A stretch of 45,988 bases of DNA, taken from CADEEV01 sp032127875. Its GTDB lineage: Bacteria > Acidobacteriota > Vicinamibacteria > Fen-336. Under the pieces are notes generated by a model that saw only the letters and a list, made by a program, of their open reading frames with translations, was not told where the DNA came from and searched no databases. Shown here one piece after another: positions 1 to 10,253 of the stretch. Made by a program: the position numbers and the translations under genes. Every line of letters starts with the position of its first letter. Positions within the stretch are counted from its first letter, which is position 1. The stretch lies in assembly GCA_032127875.1 (NCBI GenBank), contig JAQBHI010000090.1, positions 1 to 45,988 on the forward strand, read 5' to 3'.

Positions 1-1583
1 CGCATGCGCGCGTCCTTCAGGTTCCGGAGCCGGAACTCGAGCGGGTCGAGGCCCGCCTCCGCGGCCAGCGCGTCCACGTGGGACTCGCGCGCCCAGGTGT
101 TCATGTTCGCGCCGGGCCCGCGCCACGGGCCGACGGCGAAGCGGTGCGACTGGCTGCCGGCGCCGCGCCAGCCGCCAAAGTTTCGGCTGCGCACGTGCGG
201 CACGTCATAGAAGCACTGAGCGCCTCGTCCGCCGGCGAAGTAGACGTCGTACTCCCAGAACGCGATCTTGCCCGTGCCGTCGACGGCTGAGGTCACCTTC
301 GCGATCGACGCGGGATCGAAGGTGTCGTAGAAGAACTCCTCCGCACGGCTCCACGCGACCTGCACCGGCTTTCCTGTGATCTTGGCCAGTTTCGCCGCTT
401 CCTCGGCCTGCCTTCCTGCGGATTTCCCGCCGAAGCCGCCGCCGACGTAGGGTGTGATCACGCGGACGCTCTTCGCGTCCATGCCCAGCACCTGGGCCAG
501 CCGGTCGCGGGTCGGGAACGGCGTCTGCGTCGAGGCCCAGATCGTCGCCTTGCCGTCCTTGATCGCGGCGAGCGCGGCGTGCGGCTCCATCGGCGCGTGC
601 GCGACGTAGCCCTTCTGGTACGTGCGCTCGACGAGCTTCGCTTGCATCTTTGCTGCGGCCGTGTCCCCCCGAGCCTCGATCGTCTCCGGCTCCGGCGCCT
701 TCTTCAGCAGCTCGTCGAAGATGCCCTCCTGGTCGGCGCCGGGCTCGGGCGTCGTCCACTCGGCCTTGATCGCCTCGAGCGCGCGCTCGGCGGCATCCGG
801 ATGCTCGTGGAGGACCGCGATCATCCCGTCTTCATTGACGAGCGTGACGCCGCTCACCTTCGCGGCGTTTGCGGTGTCGGCCTTGACGAGCGTCGCGCCG
901 TGGTACGGGGGACGCAGGATCCTGGCGTACAGCATGCCGGGGATGCGGATATCGGCCGCGTATTTCGCGCCGCCCGTGACTTTGTCCTTCCCGTCGAGCC
1001 TGTGCGGCGAGCGACCCATCGTCTGGAACTCTTTGACGGACCGCAGCACCGCCTTCTCGTCCAGCTTCTTTGCGAGCGCCTGGCCCTTCGCCAGCTCGGC
1101 GTAGCTCACGCTGCGGGTCTTCTGGTCCGTGATCCAGACGCTGCCGTTGCCGGCCGAGAGCTGCGCCTTCGGCACGCCCAGCCCTTCCGCGGCGAGCTGC
1201 ATCAGGATGGCTTTGGCCTCGGCCGCCGCGGTGCGCAGGGCCGGCCCGAACATGCGGGTCGTGAGCGATCCGTACGTGCCCGCATCCCACACGCAGACGT
1301 CGGTGTCGCCCATGATCATGTCGATCGACTCGAGGTTGACGCCCAACTCCTCGGCGGCCATCTGCGCCAGCGACGTCGTCACGCCCTGGCCCATCTCGAT
1401 CTTCCCGGAGAACACGCTGATGCGGCCGTCCTCACCGATCTTGAGGTACGCGTGCCAGTCGGTCGGATAGCCCTGGCCGCGCTGCGCGAGGAGCGTCTCG
1501 GGGCCAAGCGCGAACGTGACCACGATGCCGCCGCCGAAGATCCGCAGGAACTCGCGGCGGTCCAGCTCGAGGGCGGCGCTCAC
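1..1583 (-). CDS. Xanthine-dehydrogenase-family molybdopterin-binding subunit (IorB/aldehyde oxidase-like), 3' end outside window
   Basis: Large catalytic subunit of a two-subunit molybdenum hydroxylase, which oxidises aldehydes or N-heterocycles using water as oxygen source. The reading frame is open from a GTG at 1583 to the window edge, about 527 residues, so the C-terminus with the catalytic Glu is not visible. Residues 8-12 read DRREF followed by a hydrophobic stretch, a twin-arginine export signal typical of the isoquinoline 1-oxidoreductase beta type. Visible family motifs are GKIEMGQGV, APMEPHAA and YVGGGFGGKSAG, the last a cofactor-binding loop. The GTG overlaps the stop of the upstream 2Fe-2S gene by 4 bases (GTGA), so the two are translationally coupled. 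No FAD subunit is seen next to them, which fits an IorAB-type enzyme rather than a three-subunit CO dehydrogenase. The substrate cannot be told from sequence. Confidence 0.93.
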   Translation of the reverse strand, partial: MSAALELDRREFLRIFGGGIVVTFALGPETLLAQRGQGYPTDWHAYLKIGEDGRISVFSGKIEMGQGVTTSLAQMAAEELGVNLESIDMIMGDTDVCVWDAGTYGSLTTRMFGPALRTAAAEAKAILMQLAAEGLGVPKAQLSAGNGSVWITDQKTRSVSYAELAKGQALAKKLDEKAVLRSVKEFQTMGRSPHRLDGKDKVTGGAKYAADIRIPGMLYARILRPPYHGATLVKADTANAAKVSGVTLVNEDGMIAVLHEHPDAAERALEAIKAEWTTPEPGADQEGIFDELLKKAPEPETIEARGDTAAAKMQAKLVERTYQKGYVAHAPMEPHAALAAIKDGKATIWASTQTPFPTRDRLAQVLGMDAKSVRVITPYVGGGFGGKSAGRQAEEAAKLAKITGKPVQVAWSRAEEFFYDTFDPASIAKVTSAVDGTGKIAFWEYDVYFAGGRGAQCFYDVPHVRSRNFGGWRGAGSQSHRFAVGPWRGPGANMNTWARESHVDALAAEAGLDPLEFRLRNLKDARM

Positions 1584-2056
1584 GAGCGGCCTCCTGCGGT
1601 CTTCGCGACAGCTTCGATGGCCGCGAGGATGCGCGGATGCGCGCCGCAGCGGCAGAGGTTGTCGTCCATTCCTTCGACGATCGCCTTGCGTGACGGCTGC
1701 GGCGTCTTCAGCAGCAGCGCGTGGGCGCTCATGATCATGCCCGACGTGCAGTAGCCGCACTGGAAGCCGCCGTGTTCCAGGAACGCGCGCTGCAGCGGGT
1801 CGAGCTCGCCCTCTCGGGCCAGCCCCTCGATCGTCGTGAGCTCCCGGCCTTCGACGTCCTTGAGTGTCGCCTGGCACGAGCGGAGCGCCTGGCCGTTCAC
1901 GACCACGGTGCAGGCGCCGCAGATCCCGGCGCCGCAACCGTACTTCGTGCCGGTGAGCGCGAGGTCGGTGCGCAGCACCCAGAGCAGCGTGCGGTCGTCC
2001 TCGGTCTCGAGCGAGACAGGGCGGCCATTGACCTCGAGTCGGATGGCTCTCTTCAT
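1580..2056 (-). CDS. (2Fe-2S)-binding subunit of molybdenum hydroxylase
   Basis: Small electron-transfer subunit, 158 residues, the usual length for IorA/CoxS-type proteins. The N-terminal plant-ferredoxin domain has Cys41, Cys46, Cys49 and Cys61. The C-terminal four-helix domain has Cys100, Cys103, Cys135 and Cys137 (CGYC and CRCG). All eight ligands for two 2Fe-2S clusters are therefore present. The ATG at 2056 is chosen. An in-frame TTG four codons upstream is possible, but the residues it adds are not family-like. The protein lacks a signal peptide and would be exported by hitch-hiking on the Tat signal of its partner, as known for this family. It is transcribed first, then the molybdopterin subunit with a 4-base overlap. 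Confidence 0.95.
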   Translation of the reverse strand: MKRAIRLEVNGRPVSLETEDDRTLLWVLRTDLALTGTKYGCGAGICGACTVVVNGQALRSCQATLKDVEGRELTTIEGLAREGELDPLQRAFLEHGGFQCGYCTSGMIMSAHALLLKTPQPSRKAIVEGMDDNLCRCGAHPRILAAIEAVAKTAGGRS

Positions 2057-2098
2057 AGCAACTGGCAACGTACGCCAGCGGCGCGTCGCTCGTCAAGA

Positions 2099-2254
2099 GT
2101 GCGCCACGACGCCGGGCTCAGGCCGGGCCAGAGGCAGGTCGTGTTTCGTCACCAGGGTCGGATCGAGATGGTCCCTGCGGAGCCTATCCAGAAGCTCCGG
2201 GGCTTCGCTCGCGGCATCGACACCGAGGTTCCGAGGGACGAGGATCGCGTTTGA
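2099..2254 (+). pseudogene. Remnant of AbrB/MazE-type (VapB) antitoxin, N-terminus lost
   Basis: The plus-strand frame ending at the TGA 2252-2254 reads like the C-terminal half of an AbrB/SpoVT-fold antitoxin: a GLRPGQ turn, a strand RIEMVPAEP, then LRGFARGIDTEVP and the terminal DEDRV. The expected first 25-30 residues (the DNA-binding strand with the K-G-Q-I/V-T pattern) are missing. Upstream the sequence runs directly into the start of the minus-strand 2Fe-2S gene. The family call rests on remembered conservation of this C-terminal pattern and on the 4-base TTGA overlap with a VapC start immediately downstream. It is non-functional as it stands. Confidence 0.55.
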
Positions 2255-2286
2255 ACGTCGTCGACTCGAGCGCCTGGCTCGAGTAA
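2251..2286 (+). pseudogene. Stub of VapC PIN-domain toxin gene (first 11 codons, then stop)
   Basis: A TTG start overlapping the antitoxin stop (TTGA) encodes LNVVDSSAWLE and then TAA. NVVDSSxWLE is the characteristic beginning of PIN-domain ribonucleases, with the first catalytic Asp. The normal continuation of about 120 residues is absent, and the sequence after the stop does not resume the family in any frame that I can see. With the truncated antitoxin this marks an eroded toxin-antitoxin module. Confidence 0.5.
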
Positions 2287-2365
2287 AGCGGGTATCCTCG
2301 AGGAACCCTGGACCGAGCCATCCGCTGTGCCCGTGCGCCGGCCCTCGTGTCATCATTGACGGTTG

Positions 2366-3547
2366 ATGGACGCGATCTATCGCAGCACGGTGAACCGCGA
2401 CGTGCCACCCGCAGCGCCGGGCGAGTTCCCGCCCATCGCGATCGGGCCGATCCGCGTCTCACCCCCCGTCGTGCTGGCGCCGATGGCCGGTGTCACGAAC
2501 CCGCCGTTTCGGACGCTGTGCCGGCGCTTCGGCGCGGGCCTTTACGTGAGCGAAATGATCACGGCGCGCGCGCTCGTCGAGGGCAACCGCAAGACGCTGC
2601 TGCTCGCGAGCTTCGCTCCTGGCGAAACCACCCGCAGCCTGCAACTCTACGGCGTCGATCCGCACTACGTCGGGGAGGCCGTGCGGCTGCTGGTGGGCGA
2701 GGGCAGGGTCGACCACATCGACATGAACTTCGGTTGTCCGGTGCGCAAGGTCACGAGCAAGGGCGGCGGGGCCGCGATCCCGCTCAAGCGACAGCTGCTG
2801 TGCAACATCGTGCGCGCCGCGGTGGCGGCCGCCGGGCCGGTGCCAGTCACGCTCAAGTTCCGGAAGGGCATCGATGAGCAGTACCTCACCTATCTCGACG
2901 CCGGCCGCATCGGGCAGGACGAGGGTTGCGCGGCCGTGGGGCTGCACGCCCGCACCGCGGCGCAGCTCTACGACGGCGAGGCGGACTGGCAGGCGATCGC
3001 GCGTCTGAAGCAGTCGGTGACGCGTATCCCGGTGCTCGGCAACGGCGACATCTGGGAGGCCGAGGACGCGCTGCGGATGATGCGAAGCACCGGCTGCGAT
3101 GGCGTGATCGTGGGCCGCGGCTGCCTGGGCCGGCCCTGGCTGTTTCGCGACCTGGCGGACGTCTTCGCGGGGCACGCCCCGCAGAACCCGCCCGATTTCG
3201 GCGGCATTGTCGACGTGATGCTCGAGCACGCCCGGCTGCTCGCCGCCTGGCTCGGGGAAGAGAACGCCATGCGGGCCTTCCGCAAGCACAGTTCCTGGTA
3301 TACCAAGGGATTCCCCGGGAGCGCCCCGCTTCGCGAGCGGCTGATGCACGTGAAGAGCCTCGCGGAACTCGAGGCGAAGCTCGCCGAGGTCGACCGCTGG
3401 CTGCCCTTTCCGCCCGAGGCGATGCGCGTTTCGCGCGGCAAAGCCGGCGGCACTCAGAAGGTCGCGCTTCCCGAAGGCTACCTGGACGCCCTCGACGACG
3501 CTACCCCGCCCTCGGCGCTGGCCGAGGCCGCCGATTCCGGGGGCTAG
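2366..3547 (+). CDS. dus: tRNA-dihydrouridine synthase (DusB-like)
   Basis: FMN- and NADPH-dependent enzyme that reduces uridines in tRNA D-loops. The protein is 393 residues. The TIM-barrel N-terminus has LAPMAGVTNPPFR at about 37-49, the catalytic Cys124 lies in MNFGCPVRKV followed by SKGGGAA, and the FMN-phosphate region reads LGNGDI and then GVIVGRGCLGRPW. The ATG at 2366 is preferred to the TTG one codon earlier. The C-terminal helical domain is present, so the gene looks intact. It is slightly longer than the approx. 320-350 residues common in the family, because of an N-terminal extension of about 30 residues and a longer tail. Its stop codon overlaps that of the convergent gene at 3544 in a shared CTAG. 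Confidence 0.95.
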   Translation: MDAIYRSTVNRDVPPAAPGEFPPIAIGPIRVSPPVVLAPMAGVTNPPFRTLCRRFGAGLYVSEMITARALVEGNRKTLLLASFAPGETTRSLQLYGVDPHYVGEAVRLLVGEGRVDHIDMNFGCPVRKVTSKGGGAAIPLKRQLLCNIVRAAVAAAGPVPVTLKFRKGIDEQYLTYLDAGRIGQDEGCAAVGLHARTAAQLYDGEADWQAIARLKQSVTRIPVLGNGDIWEAEDALRMMRSTGCDGVIVGRGCLGRPWLFRDLADVFAGHAPQNPPDFGGIVDVMLEHARLLAAWLGEENAMRAFRKHSSWYTKGFPGSAPLRERLMHVKSLAELEAKLAEVDRWLPFPPEAMRVSRGKAGGTQKVALPEGYLDALDDATPPSALAEAADSGG

Positions 3548-4554
3548 CGTCGTTTCGTGTAAAAGCTCCGGATCACTTCGAGGGCGGGTTTACCCTGGGG
3601 CGTGAAATCGGAGGCGTGACGCTCGGGCGGCGCTGCCGGCGCGCCGAGTGATGGGTGCCATTTCCAGACGAACGTCCCCCCGAACCACGGCTTGTCCCAG
3701 ACGCTGTCGAACATGGCCTGGAAGGCATCCCGCTGGAGGGCCAGGTCCACGGCGCCCCGGGTCGACCATTGCCAGGGCTCGGCCAGACCGCCCGCCTGGC
3801 TCTTGTAGCCCACTTCGGTGAAGACGATGGGTTTCCCCGTGCGCCTGGCGAGGGCTTCGAGCTTCTCGACGACCGGTTCCCAGGCCGCGCGGATCTGGTC
3901 GAGCGAGGGCTCCCTCGTGCGAGTGGGCAGCGGAAAGTACGCCTGCACGCCCACGAAATCGAGGCCGTCCCAGAATGCGACGGCGTCGGCTTCGTGCCAG
4001 TTGGCGCAGTAGGTGAGCGGCCCGTGGTAGACCTCACGGATGCGCGCGATGACGCGCCGCCAGTCCCGCTCGCGCAGTGAGGCCCTGGGCAACTCCGTGC
4101 CGACGGCGAAGGCCTCCATCCTCTCGCGCTCGGCGAGCGTCGCATAGTGGACGATGAAGCTCTCGTAGGAAACGAACCACCGGCGCCAATCATCCTCGCT
4201 CTTCATCTCGAGGCCGCCGACCCACTCGCCACCCCGGACCCAGAGATGCGGCTTCAGCAGCGTCCTGATGCCGCGCGCCCGCGCCAGTCGGGCGGTCTGG
4301 GCCAGCCCGGCGTCGCTCTCTCCCCAGTGGGCGCGGTGCGAGCGAGCGAGGACGACCTCGGGCGCATCGAGAGCGGGCGACCAGCCGAAGGGCGTCTGGG
4401 AGATCCAGTCGGCGCCGACGGCGGCGAGCGGGGCCACCGCAGCCGCGTCGACGTGTGGGCCGCCCTCCCAGCAGACGCCACGCATGCGAGCGCTCGGCGC
4501 TGCGCCCGAGGCGGCGAGCGGGGCGCACAGCAGCGCGACGGCAAGGCCGCGCAA
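3544..4554 (-). CDS. Secreted GH113-like TIM-barrel glycoside hydrolase
   Basis: Predicted exported protein of 336 residues, with a short hydrophobic signal (about 1-20). The body resembles glycoside hydrolase family 113 and related uncharacterised TIM-barrel proteins: TLLKPHLWV at about 98-106, AVGTELPR with candidate acid/base Glu154, LTYCANW at 180-186, DFVGVQAYFPL at 199-209, and VFTEVGYKS with candidate nucleophile Glu247. Known GH113 members are beta-mannanases, but the substrate here is not established. The start is a TTG six bases after the stop of the upstream TPR/cNMP gene, so co-transcription is likely. No convincing Shine-Dalgarno sequence is visible, so the exact start is uncertain. 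The gene ends in the CTAG shared with dus. Confidence 0.8.
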   Translation of the reverse strand: MRGLAVALLCAPLAASGAAPSARMRGVCWEGGPHVDAAAVAPLAAVGADWISQTPFGWSPALDAPEVVLARSHRAHWGESDAGLAQTARLARARGIRTLLKPHLWVRGGEWVGGLEMKSEDDWRRWFVSYESFIVHYATLAERERMEAFAVGTELPRASLRERDWRRVIARIREVYHGPLTYCANWHEADAVAFWDGLDFVGVQAYFPLPTRTREPSLDQIRAAWEPVVEKLEALARRTGKPIVFTEVGYKSQAGGLAEPWQWSTRGAVDLALQRDAFQAMFDSVWDKPWFGGTFVWKWHPSLGAPAAPPERHASDFTPQGKPALEVIRSFYTKRR

Positions 4555-4560
4555 GGCGGC

Positions 4561-5601
4561 CTACCGTTTGTTCTTGATCATGGCCTTGATCGTGCTCTGC
4601 GCGCGCTGCTCGTGGAAGTCCTTCAGTACCTTGCGCACCTGCGGTTGGGTCTTGGTGATCGCGTCGAGGTTGGCCTTGTTCAGCTCGAGGACTTCGCAAT
4701 ACTCGCCCGCGACGAGCGTCGCCGTGCGCGGCTTGCCGGTGAGCGCCGAGATCTCCCCGAAGAAATCGCCTTCCTTCAGGGTGTGGACTTTCATGTAGTG
4801 GCCCTTCGGGTTCCGGACGTAGCACTTGACACTGCCGGTGCTGAGGATGAAGAGGCTGTCGCCCGGCGCGCCCTCGGCCACCAGGATGTCGCCGGGCTCG
4901 AAGGTCCGCAGCTCGAGGCCGTGAATGACCGCGGCCAGATCCGACTCGGAGAAGCCGGCGAAGAGCGGCGTCGACAGCATCGCGTCGGCCTGCGGCGGTT
5001 CCTCCTCGCCTGCGGCCACGAAGGCCATGTCTTCGTCCATTTCGGGCTCGACGAAGGCAGGCGCCTGGGTCACGGGCTCGGGGATGGCTTCCAGCACGGG
5101 CTCCAGTTCCGGCAGCGTCTCGAGCTCCAGCTCTGGCACGCCTGGCGGCGGCTCTTCCGCGGGCGGCGCCTCGAAGCCGAGGTCCGCAGCTGCTGGCGCT
5201 TCCATGCCGGCCATCGGGTCCGACGACGGGTCGAACTCCTCGAAGCCCAGTTCAAAGGCTGGCGCGGCAGCCACGGGGGGCGAGACCGAAGGCGACTGCC
5301 TGGTCTTTTCCTTGAGCAGATGCGCGAGACGGTCCGCGACGTCGCGCCTCCCCGGCTCGATCTTCTCGATGCGCTTCAGGATCGCGATGGCCTTGGCAGC
5401 GAAGCCTTCCTTGGCATGCTCGTCGGCGAGGCCCATCAGGATCGGCCCGGCCTCCTTGGCGCGATTCGCTGCGACCAGCACGTCGGCGAGTCGCAGGCGG
5501 GTGCGCTGGTCCCTGGGCTGCTTCTTGAGACGCGCCGTCAGGAGGTCGACGGCCCTCGAGTAGTTCTTTTTATTGATGAGGTCCTGGACCGATTCGGACA
5601 T
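4561..5601 (-). CDS. TPR protein with C-terminal cyclic-nucleotide-binding domain, no HTH
   Basis: A 346-residue cytoplasmic protein in three parts. Residues 1-100 form TPR-like helical pairs (LINKKNYSRAVDLL, then LRLADVLVAANRAKEAGPIL). Residues 101-205 are a Pro/Glu-rich acidic linker. Residues 208-335 are a cNMP-binding beta-roll with FEPGDILVAEGAPGDSLFIL and the phosphate-binding cassette FGEISALTGKPRTATL (281-296), whose Arg-Thr pair is as in ligand-binding CRP-family domains. The protein ends 11 residues later without a DNA-binding domain, so it is not a CRP regulator. It is more likely a ligand-responsive scaffold. It is divergent from the next gene, separated by 43 bases, and followed by the GH113-like gene. 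Confidence 0.85.
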   Translation of the reverse strand: MSESVQDLINKKNYSRAVDLLTARLKKQPRDQRTRLRLADVLVAANRAKEAGPILMGLADEHAKEGFAAKAIAILKRIEKIEPGRRDVADRLAHLLKEKTRQSPSVSPPVAAAPAFELGFEEFDPSSDPMAGMEAPAAADLGFEAPPAEEPPPGVPELELETLPELEPVLEAIPEPVTQAPAFVEPEMDEDMAFVAAGEEEPPQADAMLSTPLFAGFSESDLAAVIHGLELRTFEPGDILVAEGAPGDSLFILSTGSVKCYVRNPKGHYMKVHTLKEGDFFGEISALTGKPRTATLVAGEYCEVLELNKANLDAITKTQPQVRKVLKDFHEQRAQSTIKAMIKNKR

Positions 5602-5644
5602 CGGCGCTCCTTGAACGCACGGGCTCGGGAAGCAGAGTTATAAC

Positions 5645-6637
5645 ATGGGCGGCATGCAGATCCTCGTGGTCCGGAAGTCGGAAGTCGCCAGGCTCCTGCC
5701 GATGCGCATTTGCATGGACGCGATGGCCGAGGCCCTCCAGAGCCTGACGCGCGGGGAGGCCATCCTGCCGCTGCGGCAAGTGCTCTTGCTGCCGGACGGG
5801 CAGGGCGCTTTCGCCACGATGCCGGCGCTGCTGACAGGGACCCGGGCGATCGGCCTCAAGGCGATCACGGTGTTTCCGGGCAATCACGGCAGCGATCTCG
5901 ATTCCCACCAGGGCGCGGTGCTGCTCTTCGAGGCCGAGCGCGGGCGGCTCTTGGCCGTGATGGACGCGAGTTCGATCACGGCGATTCGCACCGCGGCCGT
6001 GTCGGGCGTGGCGACGCGGGCCCTGGCCCGGGAGGATGCCGGGGACCTCGCGATCCTGGGCACGGGCGTCCAGGCCCTCACGCACCTCGAGGCGATGGCC
6101 GAGGCGAGGCGGCTGCGGCGCGTACGCGCCTGGAGCCGCGACCCGGCCGGCGTGGCCCGCTTTGCCAGGCTCGCCTCGGAGCACTGCGAGGTCCGGGTGG
6201 AGGCCGTCGCGAGCGCGCGGGAGGCCGTGCTGGGTGCGGACCTCGTCTGCACCGTCACCGCTTCCCGCGAGCCGGTCCTGCGCGGCGCATGGCTGGCGCC
6301 GGGCGCACACGTCAACGCGGTCGGCGCGAGCCTGCCCAACGCCCGCGAACTCGACACGCCGGCCATCGTCGCCGCGCGGCTGTTCGTCGACCGGCGCGAG
6401 TCGGCTCTGCATGAGGCCGGGGACTTCCTGATGCCAAAGGCCGAAGCTGCCATCAGCGACGCTCACATCCAGGCGGAGCTGGGCGAGGTACTGACCGGCG
6501 CTCACCCGGGGCGACGCTCGCCGGACGAGATCACGGTTTTCAAGTCCCTGGGACTTGCCGTCGAGGACGTCGCGGCGGCCGAGCGGATCCATCAGAACGC
6601 GCTGCGCTCCGGCGCCGGGATTTTCATCGATCTCTAG
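5645..6637 (+). CDS. Ornithine cyclodeaminase / mu-crystallin family NAD(P)-dependent enzyme
   Basis: A 330-residue member of the OCD/mu-crystallin family. Recognisable parts are the substrate-side LKAITVFPGN (Lys72), the strongly conserved MDASSITAIRTAAVSGVAT (107-124), and the Rossmann nucleotide-binding loop LGTGVQA (138-144). Members act as ornithine cyclodeaminase, alanine dehydrogenase, ketimine reductase or opine-type synthases, and the sequence alone does not separate these. ATGs at 5645 and 5654 are both possible. A TATAAC box at 5639-5644 directly before the first ATG, if it is a -10 element, would favour the second ATG on a nearly leaderless transcript. The gene stands alone between the divergent TPR/cNMP gene and sufB. 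Confidence 0.88.
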   Translation: MGGMQILVVRKSEVARLLPMRICMDAMAEALQSLTRGEAILPLRQVLLLPDGQGAFATMPALLTGTRAIGLKAITVFPGNHGSDLDSHQGAVLLFEAERGRLLAVMDASSITAIRTAAVSGVATRALAREDAGDLAILGTGVQALTHLEAMAEARRLRRVRAWSRDPAGVARFARLASEHCEVRVEAVASAREAVLGADLVCTVTASREPVLRGAWLAPGAHVNAVGASLPNARELDTPAIVAARLFVDRRESALHEAGDFLMPKAEAAISDAHIQAELGEVLTGAHPGRRSPDEITVFKSLGLAVEDVAAAERIHQNALRSGAGIFIDL

Positions 6638-6650
6638 AGGCCACGCCTTA

Positions 6651-6682
6651 ACTTGACTATTTCGTATAGATTCAGATACGAT
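6651..6682 (+). promoter_or_regulatory. Putative sufB promoter with candidate Rrf2-type operator
   Basis: TTGACT at 6653-6658 and TACGAT at 6677-6682 are spaced 18 bases apart, a plausible sigma-70 pair about 20 bases before the sufB ATG. The -35 lies inside ACTTGAC, which is followed by six variable bases and GTAnnGATTnA (6651-6674). The same pattern with the same spacing occurs before sufC at 10254-10277. A shared element at two suf promoters, with an Rrf2 regulator encoded at the end of the locus, suggests an operator. It is only weakly palindromic, so this is inference. Confidence 0.45.
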
Positions 6683-6702
6683 GCAAGCGGTAGGGAGAAG
6701 CC

Positions 6703-8147
<1,445 letters not shown>

Positions 8148-8151
<4 letters not shown>

Positions 8152-10226
8152 GCTGGCGCGCGGCGTAGCTGCAACAGCAGCGCGCCGAGGTACAGCCCCA
8201 GTGCCAGGAGCACCAGGGCGCGGAGCCCCGTGTACATGGACAAGTACTCGAGGCAGCCGCCGAGCACCGAGCCGAGCAGGTTCGAGGCGAGCGACGCCGC
8301 CAGGTTCGTCGAGCGGGCCAGCAGCGTCGAGACGATGAGGCCGGCACAGCCGACGGGCAGCGCGTTCAGTAGACCGCCGACGAGCCCGCGCGAGACGAGC
8401 GTCAGGCGATTGAGCGCCGAGAGGTCGACAGCCCACAGCACGACCAGGGCCAGCATGAGCGCGACGAACGCCGGCAGCGGCGACGACGGCTTCAGCCGCT
8501 CGACGAGCAGGTTGGCCACGAGCGCCATGACCAGGACACCGCTGAAGACCGCTGCGTTCACGACCCAGGTCGAGCCGAACAGCAGCGACAAGCTCGTGAC
8601 GCCGCGCGTTTCGAGCAGCAGGAAGCCGGCGCCCATCAGGAACAGGGCGCCATCGAAGTCCCGCTTCAGGGCCTCGGCCCCGAGCGTTCTCGACACCAGC
8701 ACCCAGGCCAGGCCCAGGACGCAGCTCAACACCAGGACGTAGCCCCAGGGGAACACACCCGGGCGCAGGTATAGAAACGGCCAGTCGTCGCTGGTGCGCA
8801 GCACGAAGGCCTGGGTGGTGGGATCGGCCTGCAGCCTGGGGAAAGGGTCGAGGCGCTCCCAGTGGAGCGCCCCGGGATCCTTGGCGGCGACGAAGGCCGC
8901 GGCCCCGTGCAGTCCGTGTTCGACGACGACCGGCTTCATTCCGGTCGCACTCGCGAGCGTCCAGTACAGGCGGTAGCGGAGCCAGTTGCCGCCGATGAAG
9001 CTGAGGTTCACCGTCATCAGGCCACCCGGCTTCACGTGCCGCCACGCCGAGCGCAGGCCCTCCTCCGTGTACAGATAGTTGTCGAGACGCAGGGTCGAAA
9101 GCGCGGAGAACATCGCGTGCGAATCGACCAGGCCGTACGCGATCACGTCGAAGTCCTCGCCGCGATACTGCTCGAAAAAGGCGCGCGCGTCGTTGACCAC
9201 CGGCACGACGCGCGGGTCGTCATAGGGCCGTTCGGGATGCAGCTTTCGGCCCAGCGCGAGAATCCGCCCGTCGATCTCGACCGAGTACACCGTCGCGTAG
9301 TGGTTGCGCAGCGCCGCCTGCACGTCGTTGCCGGTGCCCGCGCCGACCACCAGCGCGCGTTCGCGGGCGTCGCTCAGCAGGAACGGGATGTCGTACATGC
9401 GCTTCACCCGCGTCATCAACTCGTCGCCCTCGACGTGGGAGAGGTCGTGAACGTATTGATGGAAGTCGCGGTTCACCGAGAGCGTGAGACCCGAGCCGCC
9501 GCGATCCACGTCGATGCGGTTGTAGGGCGAGTAAGTGGCGCCTGCGACCGAGACCTGTCCCAGCGCCACCGCCAGCAACAACGCAGCGATCGACGGCGGC
9601 CGGCGCGAAAGCCAGGCAAAGGGCAACCCGCCGACCAGCAGCCACACGGGCGGCGGCATGCCGAGCGCGGTGACGATCGCCATCGCGACGACACCCAGCA
9701 ACGAGCCTACGAGGTCGGCCGAGTAGGCGCGCAGGTTCGAAGCGCTCGCGAGCAGGTGGCCCAGCGTGGCCCCGGCGAACACGAACACCGCCACCACGGC
9801 ACAGAACAAGCCCAGGATCACGCCCAGGGCGAAGAGCAGTTGCCCCAGGGATCCCACGGCAGCCTCCGCGCCCCATAGATGCACGGCGCGATCCGGAAAC
9901 GACAGGTGCATGAAGCCGAGCTGTCCGGAAAAGGTGAGCGGGATCGCGAGCAGGGCCAGGGCCGGCAGGGTCAGGTGCACGAGGCCCGGTCGACGTCGCC
10001 CGGCGACGAGCCCGACGCCCATCCCCAGAAAGCAGCCGATCAGGATCAGGTTGTTGAAGTAAGCCAGGATCCGCACCTGGCCCGACATCCAGCGGATCAG
10101 CGCAAGCTCCAGCGCGAGGATGCCGAAAGTCGAAAGCGCGATCTGGAAGAGCTGCGGGCCTCGACCCTGTCTGGGCCATTCAGCATCGTCCAGGAGGGTC
10201 AAGGAGCAAAGTCTAACGTACTTCAC
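8148..10226 (-). CDS. Polytopic membrane protein with spermidine-synthase-like methyltransferase-fold domain
   Basis: A 692-residue inner-membrane protein of the fused membrane/spermidine-synthase-like type. There are about six or seven hydrophobic helices at roughly 25-230, a soluble Rossmann domain at about 285-430, and five or more helices from about 490 to the end. The soluble part has the S-adenosyl-binding loop VVGAGTGNDV, the acidic strand end YSVEID and NDARAFF. The position where true spermidine synthases carry the catalytic Asp-containing motif reads GLVDSH here, so polyamine synthesis is doubtful. The GTG start at 10226 is tentative. It lies opposite to and between sufB and sufC, sharing a CTAG stop overlap with sufB and a 67-base divergent gap with sufC. 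A link with Fe-S assembly is not evident. Confidence 0.82.
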
Positions 10227-10253
10227 AACTGATGACAGGCCAATTCTTTAGAA

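Noticed and set aside
579..1754. Long plus-strand open frame across the molybdenum hydroxylase genes
   Set aside because: Antisense shadow of two well-supported genes, common in GC-rich DNA; its translation is Arg/Ala-rich without family motifs.
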